Shown: in pieces, positions 8,496 through 16,343 of the stretch
How the letters are laid out: each line of letters starts with the position of its first letter
How positions within the stretch are numbered: position 1 is the first letter of the stretch
NCBI RefSeq assembly: GCF_000282635.1
Contig: NZ_AKIW01000100.1
Span: 1-58,950, forward strand
Length of the DNA: 58,950 nucleotides
DNA from: Variovorax sp. CF313
GTDB lineage: Bacteria > Pseudomonadota > Gammaproteobacteria > Burkholderiales > Burkholderiaceae_C
Reading direction: 5' to 3'
Translations under genes and position numbers: made by a program
Notes under the pieces: model-generated
The model's input: only the letters and a program-made list of their open reading frames with translations
What the model was told of the DNA's origin: nothing
Database searches by the model: none

Positions 8496-9529
8496 CTTTT
8501 CTCTGGCCTCAATTCCTCTGGCTGCTGGCGGCCCTGCCGCTGCTGATCCTGCTCTACCTCTGGCTGCTGCGCCGCAAGAAGAAGCTGGCGGTGCGCTATG
8601 CGAGCCTGTCGATCGTGCGCGAGGCCATAGGTGCCGGGCAGAGCATGCGGCGGCATCTGCCGCCCGCGCTTTTCCTGCTGGCCATGGCCGCGATGCTGGT
8701 GGCCGCGGCGCGTCCCATGGCCGTGGTGGTGCTGCCGTCGAACCAGCAGACCATCATCCTGGCGATGGACGTGTCGGGCAGCATGCGCGCGGCCGACGTG
8801 CAGCCCAACCGGCTCGTGGCGGCGCAGGAGGCGGCCAAGAGCTTCATCAAGGACCTGCCGCGCAGCGTGAAGGTGGGCATCGTCGCCTTCGCGGGCAGCG
8901 CGCAGGTGGCACAGCTGCCCACCACCAACCACGAGGACCTGGTGACCGCCATCGACAGCTTCCAGCTGCAGCGCGCCACCGCCACGGGCAATGCCATCGT
9001 GGTGTCGCTGGCCACGCTGTTCCCCGACGCGGGCATCGACGTCGAGCAGTTCAGCTCGCCGAGCCGCCAGCGCGGTGCTGCGATCGACCAGAACGAGAAG
9101 AAACTCAAGGAATTCACGCCCGTGGCGCCGGGCTCCTTCACCTCGGCCGCGATCATCATGCTGACCGACGGCCAGCGCACCACCGGCGTCGATCCGCTCG
9201 ACGCGGCCAAGGCAGCGGCCGACCGCGGCGTGCGCATCTACACGGTGGGCGTGGGCACGGTCGACGGCGAGACCATCGGCTTCGAGGGCTGGTCGATGCG
9301 CGTGCGGCTCGACGAGGAGACGCTCAAGGCCATCGCCAACAAGACGAACGCCGAGTACTTCTACGCCGGCACGGCGAACGACCTGAAGAAGGTCTACGAG
9401 ACGCTGAGCTCCAAGCTCACCGTGGAGAAGAAGGAAACCGAGATCTCGGCACTTTTCGCGCTGGGCGCCGCGGTGCTCACGCTGCTGTCTGCGGGGCTGT
9501 CGCTGCTCTGGTTCAACCGGATTCTCTAG
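8492..9529 (+). CDS. Membrane-anchored von Willebrand factor A (BatA-like) protein
   Basis: A 345-residue protein with membrane segments near 5-26, 57-75 and the C-terminus (about 318-341), enclosing a vWA domain. The MIDAS motif is DVSGSM (93-98), and a second metal-site Asp lies in MLTDGQ. This matches BatA-type proteins of MoxR operons, which bind ligands through a metal ion in the periplasm. It is the last gene of the operon and converges on paaR, sharing 17 bp of coding sequence with it. Confidence 0.9.
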   Translation: MTFLWPQFLWLLAALPLLILLYLWLLRRKKKLAVRYASLSIVREAIGAGQSMRRHLPPALFLLAMAAMLVAAARPMAVVVLPSNQQTIILAMDVSGSMRAADVQPNRLVAAQEAAKSFIKDLPRSVKVGIVAFAGSAQVAQLPTTNHEDLVTAIDSFQLQRATATGNAIVVSLATLFPDAGIDVEQFSSPSRQRGAAIDQNEKKLKEFTPVAPGSFTSAAIIMLTDGQRTTGVDPLDAAKAAADRGVRIYTVGVGTVDGETIGFEGWSMRVRLDEETLKAIANKTNAEYFYAGTANDLKKVYETLSSKLTVEKKETEISALFALGAAVLTLLSAGLSLLWFNRIL

Positions 9530-10154
9530 GCCCGCGCGGCATGGCCGCCGGCGCATCGGGCGACTTGACCGCGCCGATACCTCCCAGGAACAGGTCGGCC
9601 ACGATCGGCGCGATGGCCGCGTGGTCGAGCCGGCCATCGGGTTTCATCCAGGTGAACATCCAGTTGATCATGCCGAACAGCAGCATGGTCAGCGGCTTGG
9701 CGAGGTCGTCGCTCGGTGCGCCGGGGCGCAGCGCAGACACGGCGCGCGCAAAGCCCGCGACCACCTCGCGCTCCTTGTCGAGCACGCGCTCGCGGTCGGC
9801 CTCTTCGAGAAAGCGCACGTCGTCGGTCAGCACGCGGTGCGCGTCCTGCGCGCCGGCGTATTCCTCGACGATGCGGTAGATGAAGCGGCGCAGGCGCTGC
9901 TCGTCGGTGTGCGTCGACGCCTCTTCCTCGGCCACCAGCGCCGCGAGCTTGGAGACGTGCGTCTCCGCGATGCTGATCAGCAGGCTGCTCTTGTCCTTGT
10001 AGTAGTGATAGAGCGTCGCCTTCGAGAGCCCGCAGGCCTCGGCCACCTGGTTCATCGAGGTGGCGGGATAGCCGCTGCGTGCGAACAGCTGGGCGGCCTG
10101 CGCGAGGATCAGTTCACGCTGGTCGTCGTAGGTGGCGGATCTTCCACGCGGCAT
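9513..10154 (-). CDS. paaR: TetR-family regulator, probable phenylacetate repressor PaaR
   Basis: A 213-residue TetR protein. The N-terminal HTH is seen in the AACGLSKATLYHYYKDKSSL region, after AQLFARSGYPATSMNQVAE. In betaproteobacteria a TetR-type PaaR commonly represses the paa genes and responds to phenylacetyl-CoA. Its position directly after paaY, and the TetR-like palindrome between paaY and paaG, support this identity, but the name is inferred from context. The ATG at 10154 is the best start: the longer ORF adds a poorly conserved Arg-rich extension. The 3' end overlaps the convergent vWA gene by 17 bp. Confidence 0.78.
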   Translation of the reverse strand: MPRGRSATYDDQRELILAQAAQLFARSGYPATSMNQVAEACGLSKATLYHYYKDKSSLLISIAETHVSKLAALVAEEEASTHTDEQRLRRFIYRIVEEYAGAQDAHRVLTDDVRFLEEADRERVLDKEREVVAGFARAVSALRPGAPSDDLAKPLTMLLFGMINWMFTWMKPDGRLDHAAIAPIVADLFLGGIGAVKSPDAPAAMPRGPRESG

Positions 10155-10224
10155 CGGTTCTTGTTCCTGGGTTGGACTGTTGTGTTGAGGGCAACGGGCG
10201 ATCTTGCACGAAGCGCGAACCGGA

Positions 10225-10827
10225 TCAGCCCCGCTTCGTGGCGATGAGCGAGCGCACCTCGGTGGCCGGCAGGCGCGGGCGGTGCGGCTCCACCTGCGCG
10301 AGCGGCGCCACTTCATGCAGGCTCGCGAGGCTGCGCACCGTGAGCGCCTGGTAGGTCTGCGTGCCCTCGAGTTTCCAGGCGATCTCGTCTTCGCTCAATT
10401 CGCGCTTCACCTTCGCCGGAATGCCCGCGACCAGCGAGCGTGCCGGCACCTTCATGCCGGCCGGCACGAAGGCGCAGGCCGCGACGATGGCCTTCTCGCC
10501 GATCTCGGCCTCGTCCATCACCACCGCGTTCATCCCCACCAGCGCGTCGCGCCGCACGATGCAGCTGTGCAGGATCGCGCCGTGGCCGATGTGACCATTG
10601 ACCTCGATCACCGTGTCGTTGCCGGGAAAGCCGTGCACGCAGCAGTGGTCCTGCACGTTCGAGCCCTCTTCCAGCACGATGCGGCCGAAGTCGCCGCGCA
10701 GGCTGGCGCAGGGACCCACGTAGCAGTTCGGGCCGACGATCACATCGCCGATCAGCACCGCCGTGGGGTGCACGTACGCGCTCGGGTCGACGACGGGAAT
10801 CACGCCGTCGATGGAATAGCTGGGCAT
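10225..10827 (-). CDS. paaY: PaaY, gamma-carbonic-anhydrase-like hexapeptide-repeat thioesterase
   Basis: A 200-residue left-handed beta-helix protein. Hexapeptide repeats are visible from about residue 14, and three His residues match zinc ligands of the gamma-carbonic-anhydrase fold (H65 in CCVHGF, then H82 and H87 in HIGHGAILH). PaaY homologues hydrolyse dead-end CoA thioesters formed during phenylacetate breakdown. The C-terminal extension of about 30 residues is typical of PaaY. It is transcribed away from paaG and is followed by paaR 70 bp downstream. Confidence 0.85.
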   Translation of the reverse strand: MPSYSIDGVIPVVDPSAYVHPTAVLIGDVIVGPNCYVGPCASLRGDFGRIVLEEGSNVQDHCCVHGFPGNDTVIEVNGHIGHGAILHSCIVRRDALVGMNAVVMDEAEIGEKAIVAACAFVPAGMKVPARSLVAGIPAKVKRELSEDEIAWKLEGTQTYQALTVRSLASLHEVAPLAQVEPHRPRLPATEVRSLIATKRG

Positions 10828-10879
10828 TGGGTCGGACTCCTTTTTCCGTGACTCAGGGTTTGCCCTGAACCACCCCCGC

Positions 10880-10909
10880 TTGTGCCGGGATGGAGGTCGA
10901 TCCTAAAAT
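10880..10909 (+). promoter_or_regulatory. Candidate sigma-70 promoter for paaG
   Basis: TTGTGC at 10880-10885 and TAAAAT at 10904-10909 are separated by 18 bp and resemble -35 and -10 boxes (3/6 and 5/6 matches to consensus). They lie directly before the TetR-type palindrome, which would then cover the transcription start. Position and orientation suit the paaG operon; this is inference from sequence only. Confidence 0.45.
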
Positions 10910-10911
10910 CA

Positions 10912-10925
10912 ACCGAACGGTCGGT
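10912..10925. promoter_or_regulatory. Probable PaaR operator between paaY and paaG
   Basis: The sequence ACCGAACGGTCGGT is a near-perfect 14-bp palindrome (12 of 14 positions symmetric) with ACCG/CGGT arms, a form often bound by TetR-family repressors. It is the only such site I found in the paa region. It lies 85 bp upstream of the paaYR start and 53 bp upstream of paaG, so one site could repress both directions until phenylacetyl-CoA is present. Confidence 0.7.
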
Positions 10926-10977
10926 CAATAGTGTTTGCACGCCGATCCACCCCCACAGAGGATGAAAGAGACACGCC

Positions 10978-11781
10978 ATGCCCGAGCCTTTGGTACTCAC
11001 CGGCAACGCCGGCACCGTTCGCACGTTGAGCCTCAACCGCCCTGCGGCGCTCAACAGCTTCACGACCGAACTGCATGCGGAGTTGATGGCGGCGCTGGAG
11101 GCCGCAGCGCAGGACGAGAGCGTGCGCTGCGTGGTGCTCACGGGCGCCGGCCGTGCCTTCTGTGCCGGCCAGGACCTTGCCGATCCCTCGGTCGCGCCCG
11201 ACCCGACTCCGGGCGCCGCGCCCAAGGACCTGGGCCACGTCATCTCCACTTATTACGCCCCGCTCGTCGCGCGCCTGCGCTCGATGCCGGTGCCGGTGAT
11301 CGCCGCGGTGAACGGCGTGGCGGCCGGTGCGGGTGCCAACCTCGCGCTGTGCTGCGACCTCGTGGTGGCGGGACGCTCGGCCAGCTTCATCCAGGCCTTC
11401 ACCAAGATCGGCCTCGTGCCCGACACCGGCGGCACATGGCTGCTGCCGCGCCTCGTCGGTTCGGCCCGCGCGCTGGGCATCGCGATGCTGGGCGACAAGC
11501 TGCCGGCCGAAGAGGCGGCGCGCATCGGCCTCATCTGGCAGTGCGTGGACGACGCGGCGCTGGCCGAAACCGCGGCAGCCCTCGCATCGAAGCTGGCGGC
11601 CATGCCGACCCGCGCCCTCGTCGCTACGCGCCAGGCCATGGCCGATGCGCAAGGCATGGACCTGCGGACGGCGCTCGACGAAGAAGCCCGACTGCAGCGC
11701 GTCATGGGCAATGCCGACGACTACCGCGAAGGCGTCGAAGCCTTCCGCGCGAAGCGTGCGCCGATGTTCAAGGATCGCTGA
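10978..11781 (+). CDS. paaG: PaaG, ring-1,2-epoxyphenylacetyl-CoA isomerase
   Basis: A 267-residue crotonase-fold protein. The oxyanion-hole regions are CAGQDL (62-67) and GVAAGAGANLA (113-123), and the acidic residue D149 sits in LVPDTGG as in isomerase-type crotonases. PaaG converts ring-1,2-epoxyphenylacetyl-CoA, made by PaaABCE, to the seven-membered oxepin-CoA, the substrate of PaaZ. The length suits PaaG. It is the first gene after the operator and leads the catabolic operon. PaaF-type hydratase is the alternative, but the CAGQD motif and context favour PaaG. Confidence 0.88.
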   Translation: MPEPLVLTGNAGTVRTLSLNRPAALNSFTTELHAELMAALEAAAQDESVRCVVLTGAGRAFCAGQDLADPSVAPDPTPGAAPKDLGHVISTYYAPLVARLRSMPVPVIAAVNGVAAGAGANLALCCDLVVAGRSASFIQAFTKIGLVPDTGGTWLLPRLVGSARALGIAMLGDKLPAEEAARIGLIWQCVDDAALAETAAALASKLAAMPTRALVATRQAMADAQGMDLRTALDEEARLQRVMGNADDYREGVEAFRAKRAPMFKDR

Positions 11782-11782
11782 G

Positions 11783-11905
11783 ATGAAGCATTGCTTCTTG
11801 ATCTTTCGCGTTGTGCGTGAGACGGGTGCTTCGGGGCGCGCTCACGCCGACGGGGTGGCCCGTGCACGCACCCCGAACCCGAACACGCAGCTTCGAGCCA
11901 GCTGA
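11783..11905 (+). other. 40-codon ORF in the paaG-paaI gap, coding status doubtful
   Basis: The 130-bp gap between paaG and paaI holds an ORF of 40 codons. Its ATG follows the paaG stop by one base, and it ends 6 bp before paaI. An AAGGA lies about 8 bases before the ATG. The product (MKHCFLIFRVV, then Arg/Ala-rich) resembles no family I know. The same DNA can fold TTCGGGG against CCCCGAA around 11831-11878, so it may act as mRNA structure instead of coding. Confidence 0.25.
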
Positions 11906-11911
11906 AAAAAG

Positions 11912-12355
11912 ATGACCGAACCCACCCGCACTCCTCAACAAACAGCCGAGTACGTCCGCGACGGCATGCTCGCGAACGACAACGCCACGCAGGGCCTCGG
12001 CATGCGCATCGTCGAGGTCGGCCCCGGCCAAGCCACCATAGAGATGAAGGTGCGCCCCGACATGCTCAATGGCCACGCCACCTGCCACGGTGGCTTCATG
12101 GCCGTGCTGGCCGACTCGACCTTCGCCTTTGCCTGCAACTCGTACAACGAACTGACCGTGGCCTCGGGCTTCTCGATCGACTTCATCGCCCCGGCGCGCG
12201 AGGGCGACGTGCTCACCGCGCGCTGCCACGAAGTCTCGAAGGCCGGCCGCACCGGCGTGTACGACACCGAGATCACCAACCAGCGCGGCGAGCGCATCGC
12301 GATGTTCCGCGGCCGCTCCTACACCGCCAAGGGCCGCCCCGCCGTTGCCGCCTGA
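11912..12355 (+). CDS. paaI: PaaI, hydroxyphenylacetyl-CoA thioesterase
   Basis: A 147-residue hot-dog-fold thioesterase. The active-site helix is seen as NGHATCHGGFMAVLADSTFA (53-72), with N53 and D68 at the positions used for catalysis in PaaI. It hydrolyses ring-hydroxylated phenylacetyl-CoA and related dead-end esters, releasing trapped CoA. It lies in the paa operon, 13 bp before paaK. Confidence 0.92.
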   Translation: MTEPTRTPQQTAEYVRDGMLANDNATQGLGMRIVEVGPGQATIEMKVRPDMLNGHATCHGGFMAVLADSTFAFACNSYNELTVASGFSIDFIAPAREGDVLTARCHEVSKAGRTGVYDTEITNQRGERIAMFRGRSYTAKGRPAVAA

Positions 12356-12368
12356 GGAGACAAGACAC

Positions 12369-13679
12369 ATGACAGTCAAACGCCCCACCCCCGGCGACCT
12401 CGAGCCGATCGAAACCACGAGCCGCGACGAAATCACCGCGCTGCAGATCCAGCGCCTGCGCACCACGCTGCAGCGCGCCTACGACAACGTGCCTCACTAC
12501 CGCAAGGCCTTCGACGCCAAGGGCGTGCACCCCGACGACCTGAAGTCGCTCGCCGACCTGTCGAAGTTCCCGTTCACGGTGAAGGGCGACCTGCGCGACA
12601 ACTACCCCTTCGGCATGTTCGCCGTACCGCGCGAGAAGGTGGCGCGCATCCACGCCTCGTCGGGCACCACCGGCAAGCCGACCGTGGTCGGCTACACGCT
12701 GAAGGACATCGACACCTGGGCCGACCTCGTCGCCCGCTCCATCCGAGCCGCGGGCGGGCGGCCCGGCGACATGGTGCACGTGTCGTACGGCTACGGCCTG
12801 TTCACCGGCGGCCTGGGCGCGCACTACGGCGCCGAGCGCGCGGGCTGCACCGTCATCCCGATGTCGGGCGGCCAGACCGAGAAGCAGGTGCAGCTGATCC
12901 AGGACTTCAAGCCGGACATCATCATGGTCACGCCCAGCTACATGCAGGTGATCATCGAGCAGTTCGAGCGCCAGGGCCTCGACGCGAAAGACAGCTCGCT
13001 CAAGGTCGGCATCTTCGGCGCCGAGCCGTGGACCGAGGCCATGCGCCGCGACATCGAGGCCAAGGCAGGCATCGACGCCGTCGACATCTACGGCCTGAGC
13101 GAAGTGATGGGCCCCGGCGTAGCCAGCGAATGCGTCGAGAGCAAGGACGGCCCCGTCATCTGGGAAGACCACTTCTACCCCGAGATCATCGATCCCGACA
13201 CCGGCGAGCTGAAGGCCGACGGCGAGGAAGGCGAACTGGTCTTCACCTCGCTGAGCAAGGAGGCCATGCCCATCGTGCGCTACCGCACGCGCGACCTCAC
13301 GCGCCTGCTGGCGCCCACCTCGCGTTCGTTCCGCCGCATGGGCAAGATCGTCGGGCGCAGCGACGACATGATGATCATCCGCGGCGTCAACGTCTTCCCC
13401 ACGCAGGTCGAAGAAATCGTGCTCGCGCACAAGGCGCTGTCGGGCCTCTACCAAGTGCACGTGAGCCGCGCCGACAAGCTCGACCAGGTCGAGGTGCACT
13501 GCGAACTCAACCAAGCCGACGCAGCATCGGCGGACCGCACCGCCATCGGCGAATGGGTGCAGCACCGCGTGAAGACGCTCATCGGCATCTCCACGCGCGT
13601 GGTGGTCCATGCGCCCAACGAGATGGAACGCACCCAGACCGGCAAGGCACGCCGCGTGATCGACACGCGCCCGCGCTGA
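12369..13679 (+). CDS. paaK: PaaK, phenylacetate-CoA ligase
   Basis: A 436-residue adenylate-forming ligase: phosphate loop SSGTTGKP (97-104), YGLSEVMGPG (an aromatic-CoA-ligase signature) and the hinge region GRSDDMMIIRGVNVFP near residue 331, with the C-terminal catalytic Lys in QTGKARRV. It activates phenylacetate to phenylacetyl-CoA with ATP, the committed first step, in the cytoplasm. The ATG at 12369 follows a GAGGAG site; the in-frame ATG at 12345 would overlap the end of paaI. Length is typical of PaaK. Confidence 0.95.
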   Translation: MTVKRPTPGDLEPIETTSRDEITALQIQRLRTTLQRAYDNVPHYRKAFDAKGVHPDDLKSLADLSKFPFTVKGDLRDNYPFGMFAVPREKVARIHASSGTTGKPTVVGYTLKDIDTWADLVARSIRAAGGRPGDMVHVSYGYGLFTGGLGAHYGAERAGCTVIPMSGGQTEKQVQLIQDFKPDIIMVTPSYMQVIIEQFERQGLDAKDSSLKVGIFGAEPWTEAMRRDIEAKAGIDAVDIYGLSEVMGPGVASECVESKDGPVIWEDHFYPEIIDPDTGELKADGEEGELVFTSLSKEAMPIVRYRTRDLTRLLAPTSRSFRRMGKIVGRSDDMMIIRGVNVFPTQVEEIVLAHKALSGLYQVHVSRADKLDQVEVHCELNQADAASADRTAIGEWVQHRVKTLIGISTRVVVHAPNEMERTQTGKARRVIDTRPR

Positions 13680-13715
13680 AGCCATTCCACATCCATTCAC
13701 CGAAAGGACACGCAC

Positions 13716-14726
13716 ATGTACACCCAGGCAATGGACACCATGGGCAAGGGCGCAGGCGACGGCAAACAGAAGGCCGTGCGCTCCGCCGAGGAAATGCGGC
13801 TCGAGGAACGCTTCGACGCGCACATCGACGCCGGCGACTTCATCGAGGCGAAGGACTGGATGCCCGAGCACTACCGCAAGACGCTGGTGCGCCAGATCAG
13901 CCAGCACGCGCACTCGGAAATCGTCGGCATGCTGCCCGAAGGCAACTGGATCAGCCGCGCGCCCACGCTCAAGCGCAAGGCCATCCTGCTGGCCAAGGTG
14001 CAGGACGAAGGCGGCCACGGCCTCTACCTGTATGCCGCGGCCGAAACGCTGGGCACCTCGCGCGACCAGATGTTCGAGGCGCTGCACAGCGGCAAGGCAA
14101 AGTACAGCTCGATCTTCAACTACCCCACGCTGACCTGGGCCGACATGGGCACCATCGGCTGGCTGGTGGACGGCGCGGCCATCATGAACCAGGTGCCGAT
14201 CTGCCGCTGCTCGTACGCGCCGTATGCGCGCGCCATGATCCGCATCTGCCGCGAGGAAAGCTTCCACCAGCGCCAGGGCTACGAAGCCCTGCTGACCATG
14301 ATGACCCACGGCACCGAGGCGCAGAAGGCCATGGTGCAGGACGCGGTCAACCGCTGGTGGTGGCCGTCGATCATGATGTTCGGCCCGCCCGACGACCAGT
14401 CGCCCAACAGCGCGCAGTCGATGCGCTGGGGCATCAAGCGCTTCAGCAACGACGAGCTGCGCCAGAAGTTCGTCGACGCCACCGTGGAGCAGGCGCGCAT
14501 CCTCGGCGTGACCCTGCCCGACCCCGACCTGAAGTGGAACGAAGAGCGCCAGGCGCACGACTTCGGCGCGATCGACTGGAGCGAGTTCTGGCGCGTGATC
14601 GGCGGCGACGGCCCCTGCAACCGCGAGCGCCTTCAGGCCCGTGTCGACGCCTGGGAAGAAGGCGCGTGGGTGCGTGAAGCCGCCATGGCCCACGCCAACA
14701 AGCAACCGATGAAGGAAGCAGCATGA
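13716..14726 (+). CDS. paaA: PaaA, catalytic diiron subunit of phenylacetyl-CoA epoxidase
   Basis: A 336-residue ferritin-like diiron protein. The two ExxH metal motifs are E98-GG-H101 (QDEGGHGLY) and E181-SF-H184 (REESFHQRQ), and the active-site region around NYPTLTWADMGTIGWLVDG is strongly PaaA-like. With PaaB, PaaC and the reductase PaaE it epoxidises the ring of phenylacetyl-CoA. An AAAGGA ribosome site precedes the ATG. It overlaps paaB by 4 bp (ATGA). Confidence 0.96.
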   Translation: MYTQAMDTMGKGAGDGKQKAVRSAEEMRLEERFDAHIDAGDFIEAKDWMPEHYRKTLVRQISQHAHSEIVGMLPEGNWISRAPTLKRKAILLAKVQDEGGHGLYLYAAAETLGTSRDQMFEALHSGKAKYSSIFNYPTLTWADMGTIGWLVDGAAIMNQVPICRCSYAPYARAMIRICREESFHQRQGYEALLTMMTHGTEAQKAMVQDAVNRWWWPSIMMFGPPDDQSPNSAQSMRWGIKRFSNDELRQKFVDATVEQARILGVTLPDPDLKWNEERQAHDFGAIDWSEFWRVIGGDGPCNRERLQARVDAWEEGAWVREAAMAHANKQPMKEAA

Positions 14727-15022
14727 GCACCGATACCAGCAAGCAAGAGTGGCCCCTGTGGGAAGTGTTCGTGCGCAGCAAGGCCGGGCTCGATCACAAG
14801 CACTGCGGCAGCCTGCACGCGGCCGATCCGAAGATGGCGATCCAGATGGCGCGCGACGTGTACACGCGCCGCCAGGAAGGCAGCAGCATCTGGGTGGTGC
14901 GCTCCGACCAGATCGTGGCGAGCGACCCGGGCGACAAGGACATGTTCTTCGACCCGGCGGAAGACAAGGTGTATCGCCACCCGACCTTCTACGCGCTGCC
15001 CAAGTCGGTCGACCACATGTGA
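14723..15022 (+). CDS. paaB: PaaB, structural subunit of phenylacetyl-CoA epoxidase
   Basis: A 99-residue protein with the PaaB core WPLWEVFVRSKAGLDHKHCG near the N-terminus and NARDVYTRRQEG-like features (RDVYTRRQEGSSIWVV) in the middle. PaaB bridges PaaA-PaaC heterodimers in the epoxidase. The length matches the family (about 95). It starts inside the paaA stop, and its own stop overlaps a GTG that is an alternative paaC start. Confidence 0.95.
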   Translation: MSTDTSKQEWPLWEVFVRSKAGLDHKHCGSLHAADPKMAIQMARDVYTRRQEGSSIWVVRSDQIVASDPGDKDMFFDPAEDKVYRHPTFYALPKSVDHM

Positions 15023-15036
15023 GCAAGGCCAGGACC

Positions 15037-15810
15037 ATGCAAGCATCGATCGAACTGAACCGCACGCCCGCCGTGCAATACCTGCTGCGCATCGGCGACA
15101 CCTGCCTCGTGCTCGCGCAGCGCCTGGGCGAATGGTGCGGCCACGCACCCGTGCTGGAGGAAGACATCGCGATGGCCAACATTGCGCTCGACCTCGTCGG
15201 CCAGGCGCGCGCGCTGCTGACACACGCAGGCCGCATCGAAGGCTGCGAGCACGACGAAGACCAACTCGCCTACCTGCGCGACGAGCGCGACTACTTCAAC
15301 CTCACCATCGCCGAACTGCCGCGCGGCGACTTCGCCTTCGCCGTGGTGCGCAACACCATGGTGTCGACACTGCTCAAGCTGCTGTGGCAGCGCCTGGCCG
15401 CATCGAACGACCCCGAAGTGGCTGCCATCGCCGGCAAGGCCGTGAAGGAAGCGCGCTACCACCAGCAGCATTCGGGCGACTGGGTGGTGCGGCTGGGCGA
15501 CGGCACCGACGAATCGCGCCGCCGCACCGAAAAGGCGCTCAAGCAGCTATGGCTCTACATGCCCGAGCTCTTCTTCAGCGACGCGGTCGATGCCGAAGCC
15601 AGCGCCAGCGGCCTCGGTCCGGCGTGGAGCGAACTGCGCGACCCTTGGCTCGCCGAAATGCAACAGGTGCTCGACGCCGCCGGCCTCGCCATGCCGAAGG
15701 AAGCCGCCTTCCGCAGCACCGGCAAGCACGGCGTGCACAGCGAGCACATGGGCTACATCCTCGCGGAGATGCAGCACCTGCAACGCAGCTTTCCCGGGGG
15801 GGTGTGGTGA
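15037..15810 (+). CDS. paaC: PaaC, structural subunit of phenylacetyl-CoA epoxidase
   Basis: A 257-residue ferritin-like protein, the non-catalytic partner of PaaA in the epoxidase. Conserved stretches include RIGDTCLVLAQRLGEWCGHA and EARYHQQHSGDWV. I took the ATG at 15037. An in-frame GTG at 15019 overlaps the paaB stop and would add six residues; tight coupling makes it a real alternative. The 3' end overlaps paaD by 4 bp. Confidence 0.95.
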   Translation: MQASIELNRTPAVQYLLRIGDTCLVLAQRLGEWCGHAPVLEEDIAMANIALDLVGQARALLTHAGRIEGCEHDEDQLAYLRDERDYFNLTIAELPRGDFAFAVVRNTMVSTLLKLLWQRLAASNDPEVAAIAGKAVKEARYHQQHSGDWVVRLGDGTDESRRRTEKALKQLWLYMPELFFSDAVDAEASASGLGPAWSELRDPWLAEMQQVLDAAGLAMPKEAAFRSTGKHGVHSEHMGYILAEMQHLQRSFPGGVW

Positions 15811-16331
15811 ACGCCCTCGCCTCGCGCGTCGACGCGGCATGGGCCGTGCTGCACACGGTGCCCGACCCCGAGGTGCCGGCCGTGTCGGTGTGCGACCTCG
15901 GCATCGTGCGCGACGTGATCGAGCATGACGACGGGTTGGAGATCGTGCTCACGCCGACCTACTCCGGCTGCCCCGCCACCGAGGCCATCGAGCACGACGT
16001 GCTGGCCGCCATCGAGCAGGCCGGCCTGGGCCGCGCGCGCGCAACCCTGCGCCGTGCACCCGCCTGGACCAGCGACTGGATCAGCGACGAGGGTCGCGCC
16101 AAGCTCAAGGCCTACGGCATCGCGCCGCCCGCGCACCTGAACGCCGAGCAGGCCGCCAGCACCGCCATGCCCATCAAGCTCTTCGGCCGCATCGCCGGCG
16201 AGCGCATCGCCTGCCCGCGCTGCGCGAGCGAGCGCACCGAGCGGCTTTCCGCATTCGGCTCCACCGCCTGCAAGGCCCTGTACCGCTGCATGGCGTGCAA
16301 GGAGCCTTTCGAACACTTCAAACCCTTCTGA
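15807..16331 (+). CDS. paaD: PaaD, Fe-S assembly-like (DUF59) protein of the epoxidase system
   Basis: A 174-residue protein. The N-terminal DUF59/MIP18 domain has DPEVPAVSVCDLGIV (20-34) and the conserved Cys in YSGCPA (C55). The C-terminal part carries CPRC (136-139), C155 and CMAC (161-164), probably a metal site. PaaD is needed for mature epoxidase, probably for the PaaE cluster. The start is GTG at 15807, overlapping the paaC stop as GTGA; no ATG fits. The G-rich run just upstream may act as the ribosome site. Confidence 0.9.
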   Translation: MNALASRVDAAWAVLHTVPDPEVPAVSVCDLGIVRDVIEHDDGLEIVLTPTYSGCPATEAIEHDVLAAIEQAGLGRARATLRRAPAWTSDWISDEGRAKLKAYGIAPPAHLNAEQAASTAMPIKLFGRIAGERIACPRCASERTERLSAFGSTACKALYRCMACKEPFEHFKPF

Positions 16332-16343
16332 GACTCCCCCGCG

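Noticed and set aside
12273..15236. 987-codon minus-strand ORF opposite paaI to paaC
   Set aside because: Antisense to well-conserved paa genes; composition (Val-Asp-His-Leu-Ala-rich) is typical of complement-strand artefacts.
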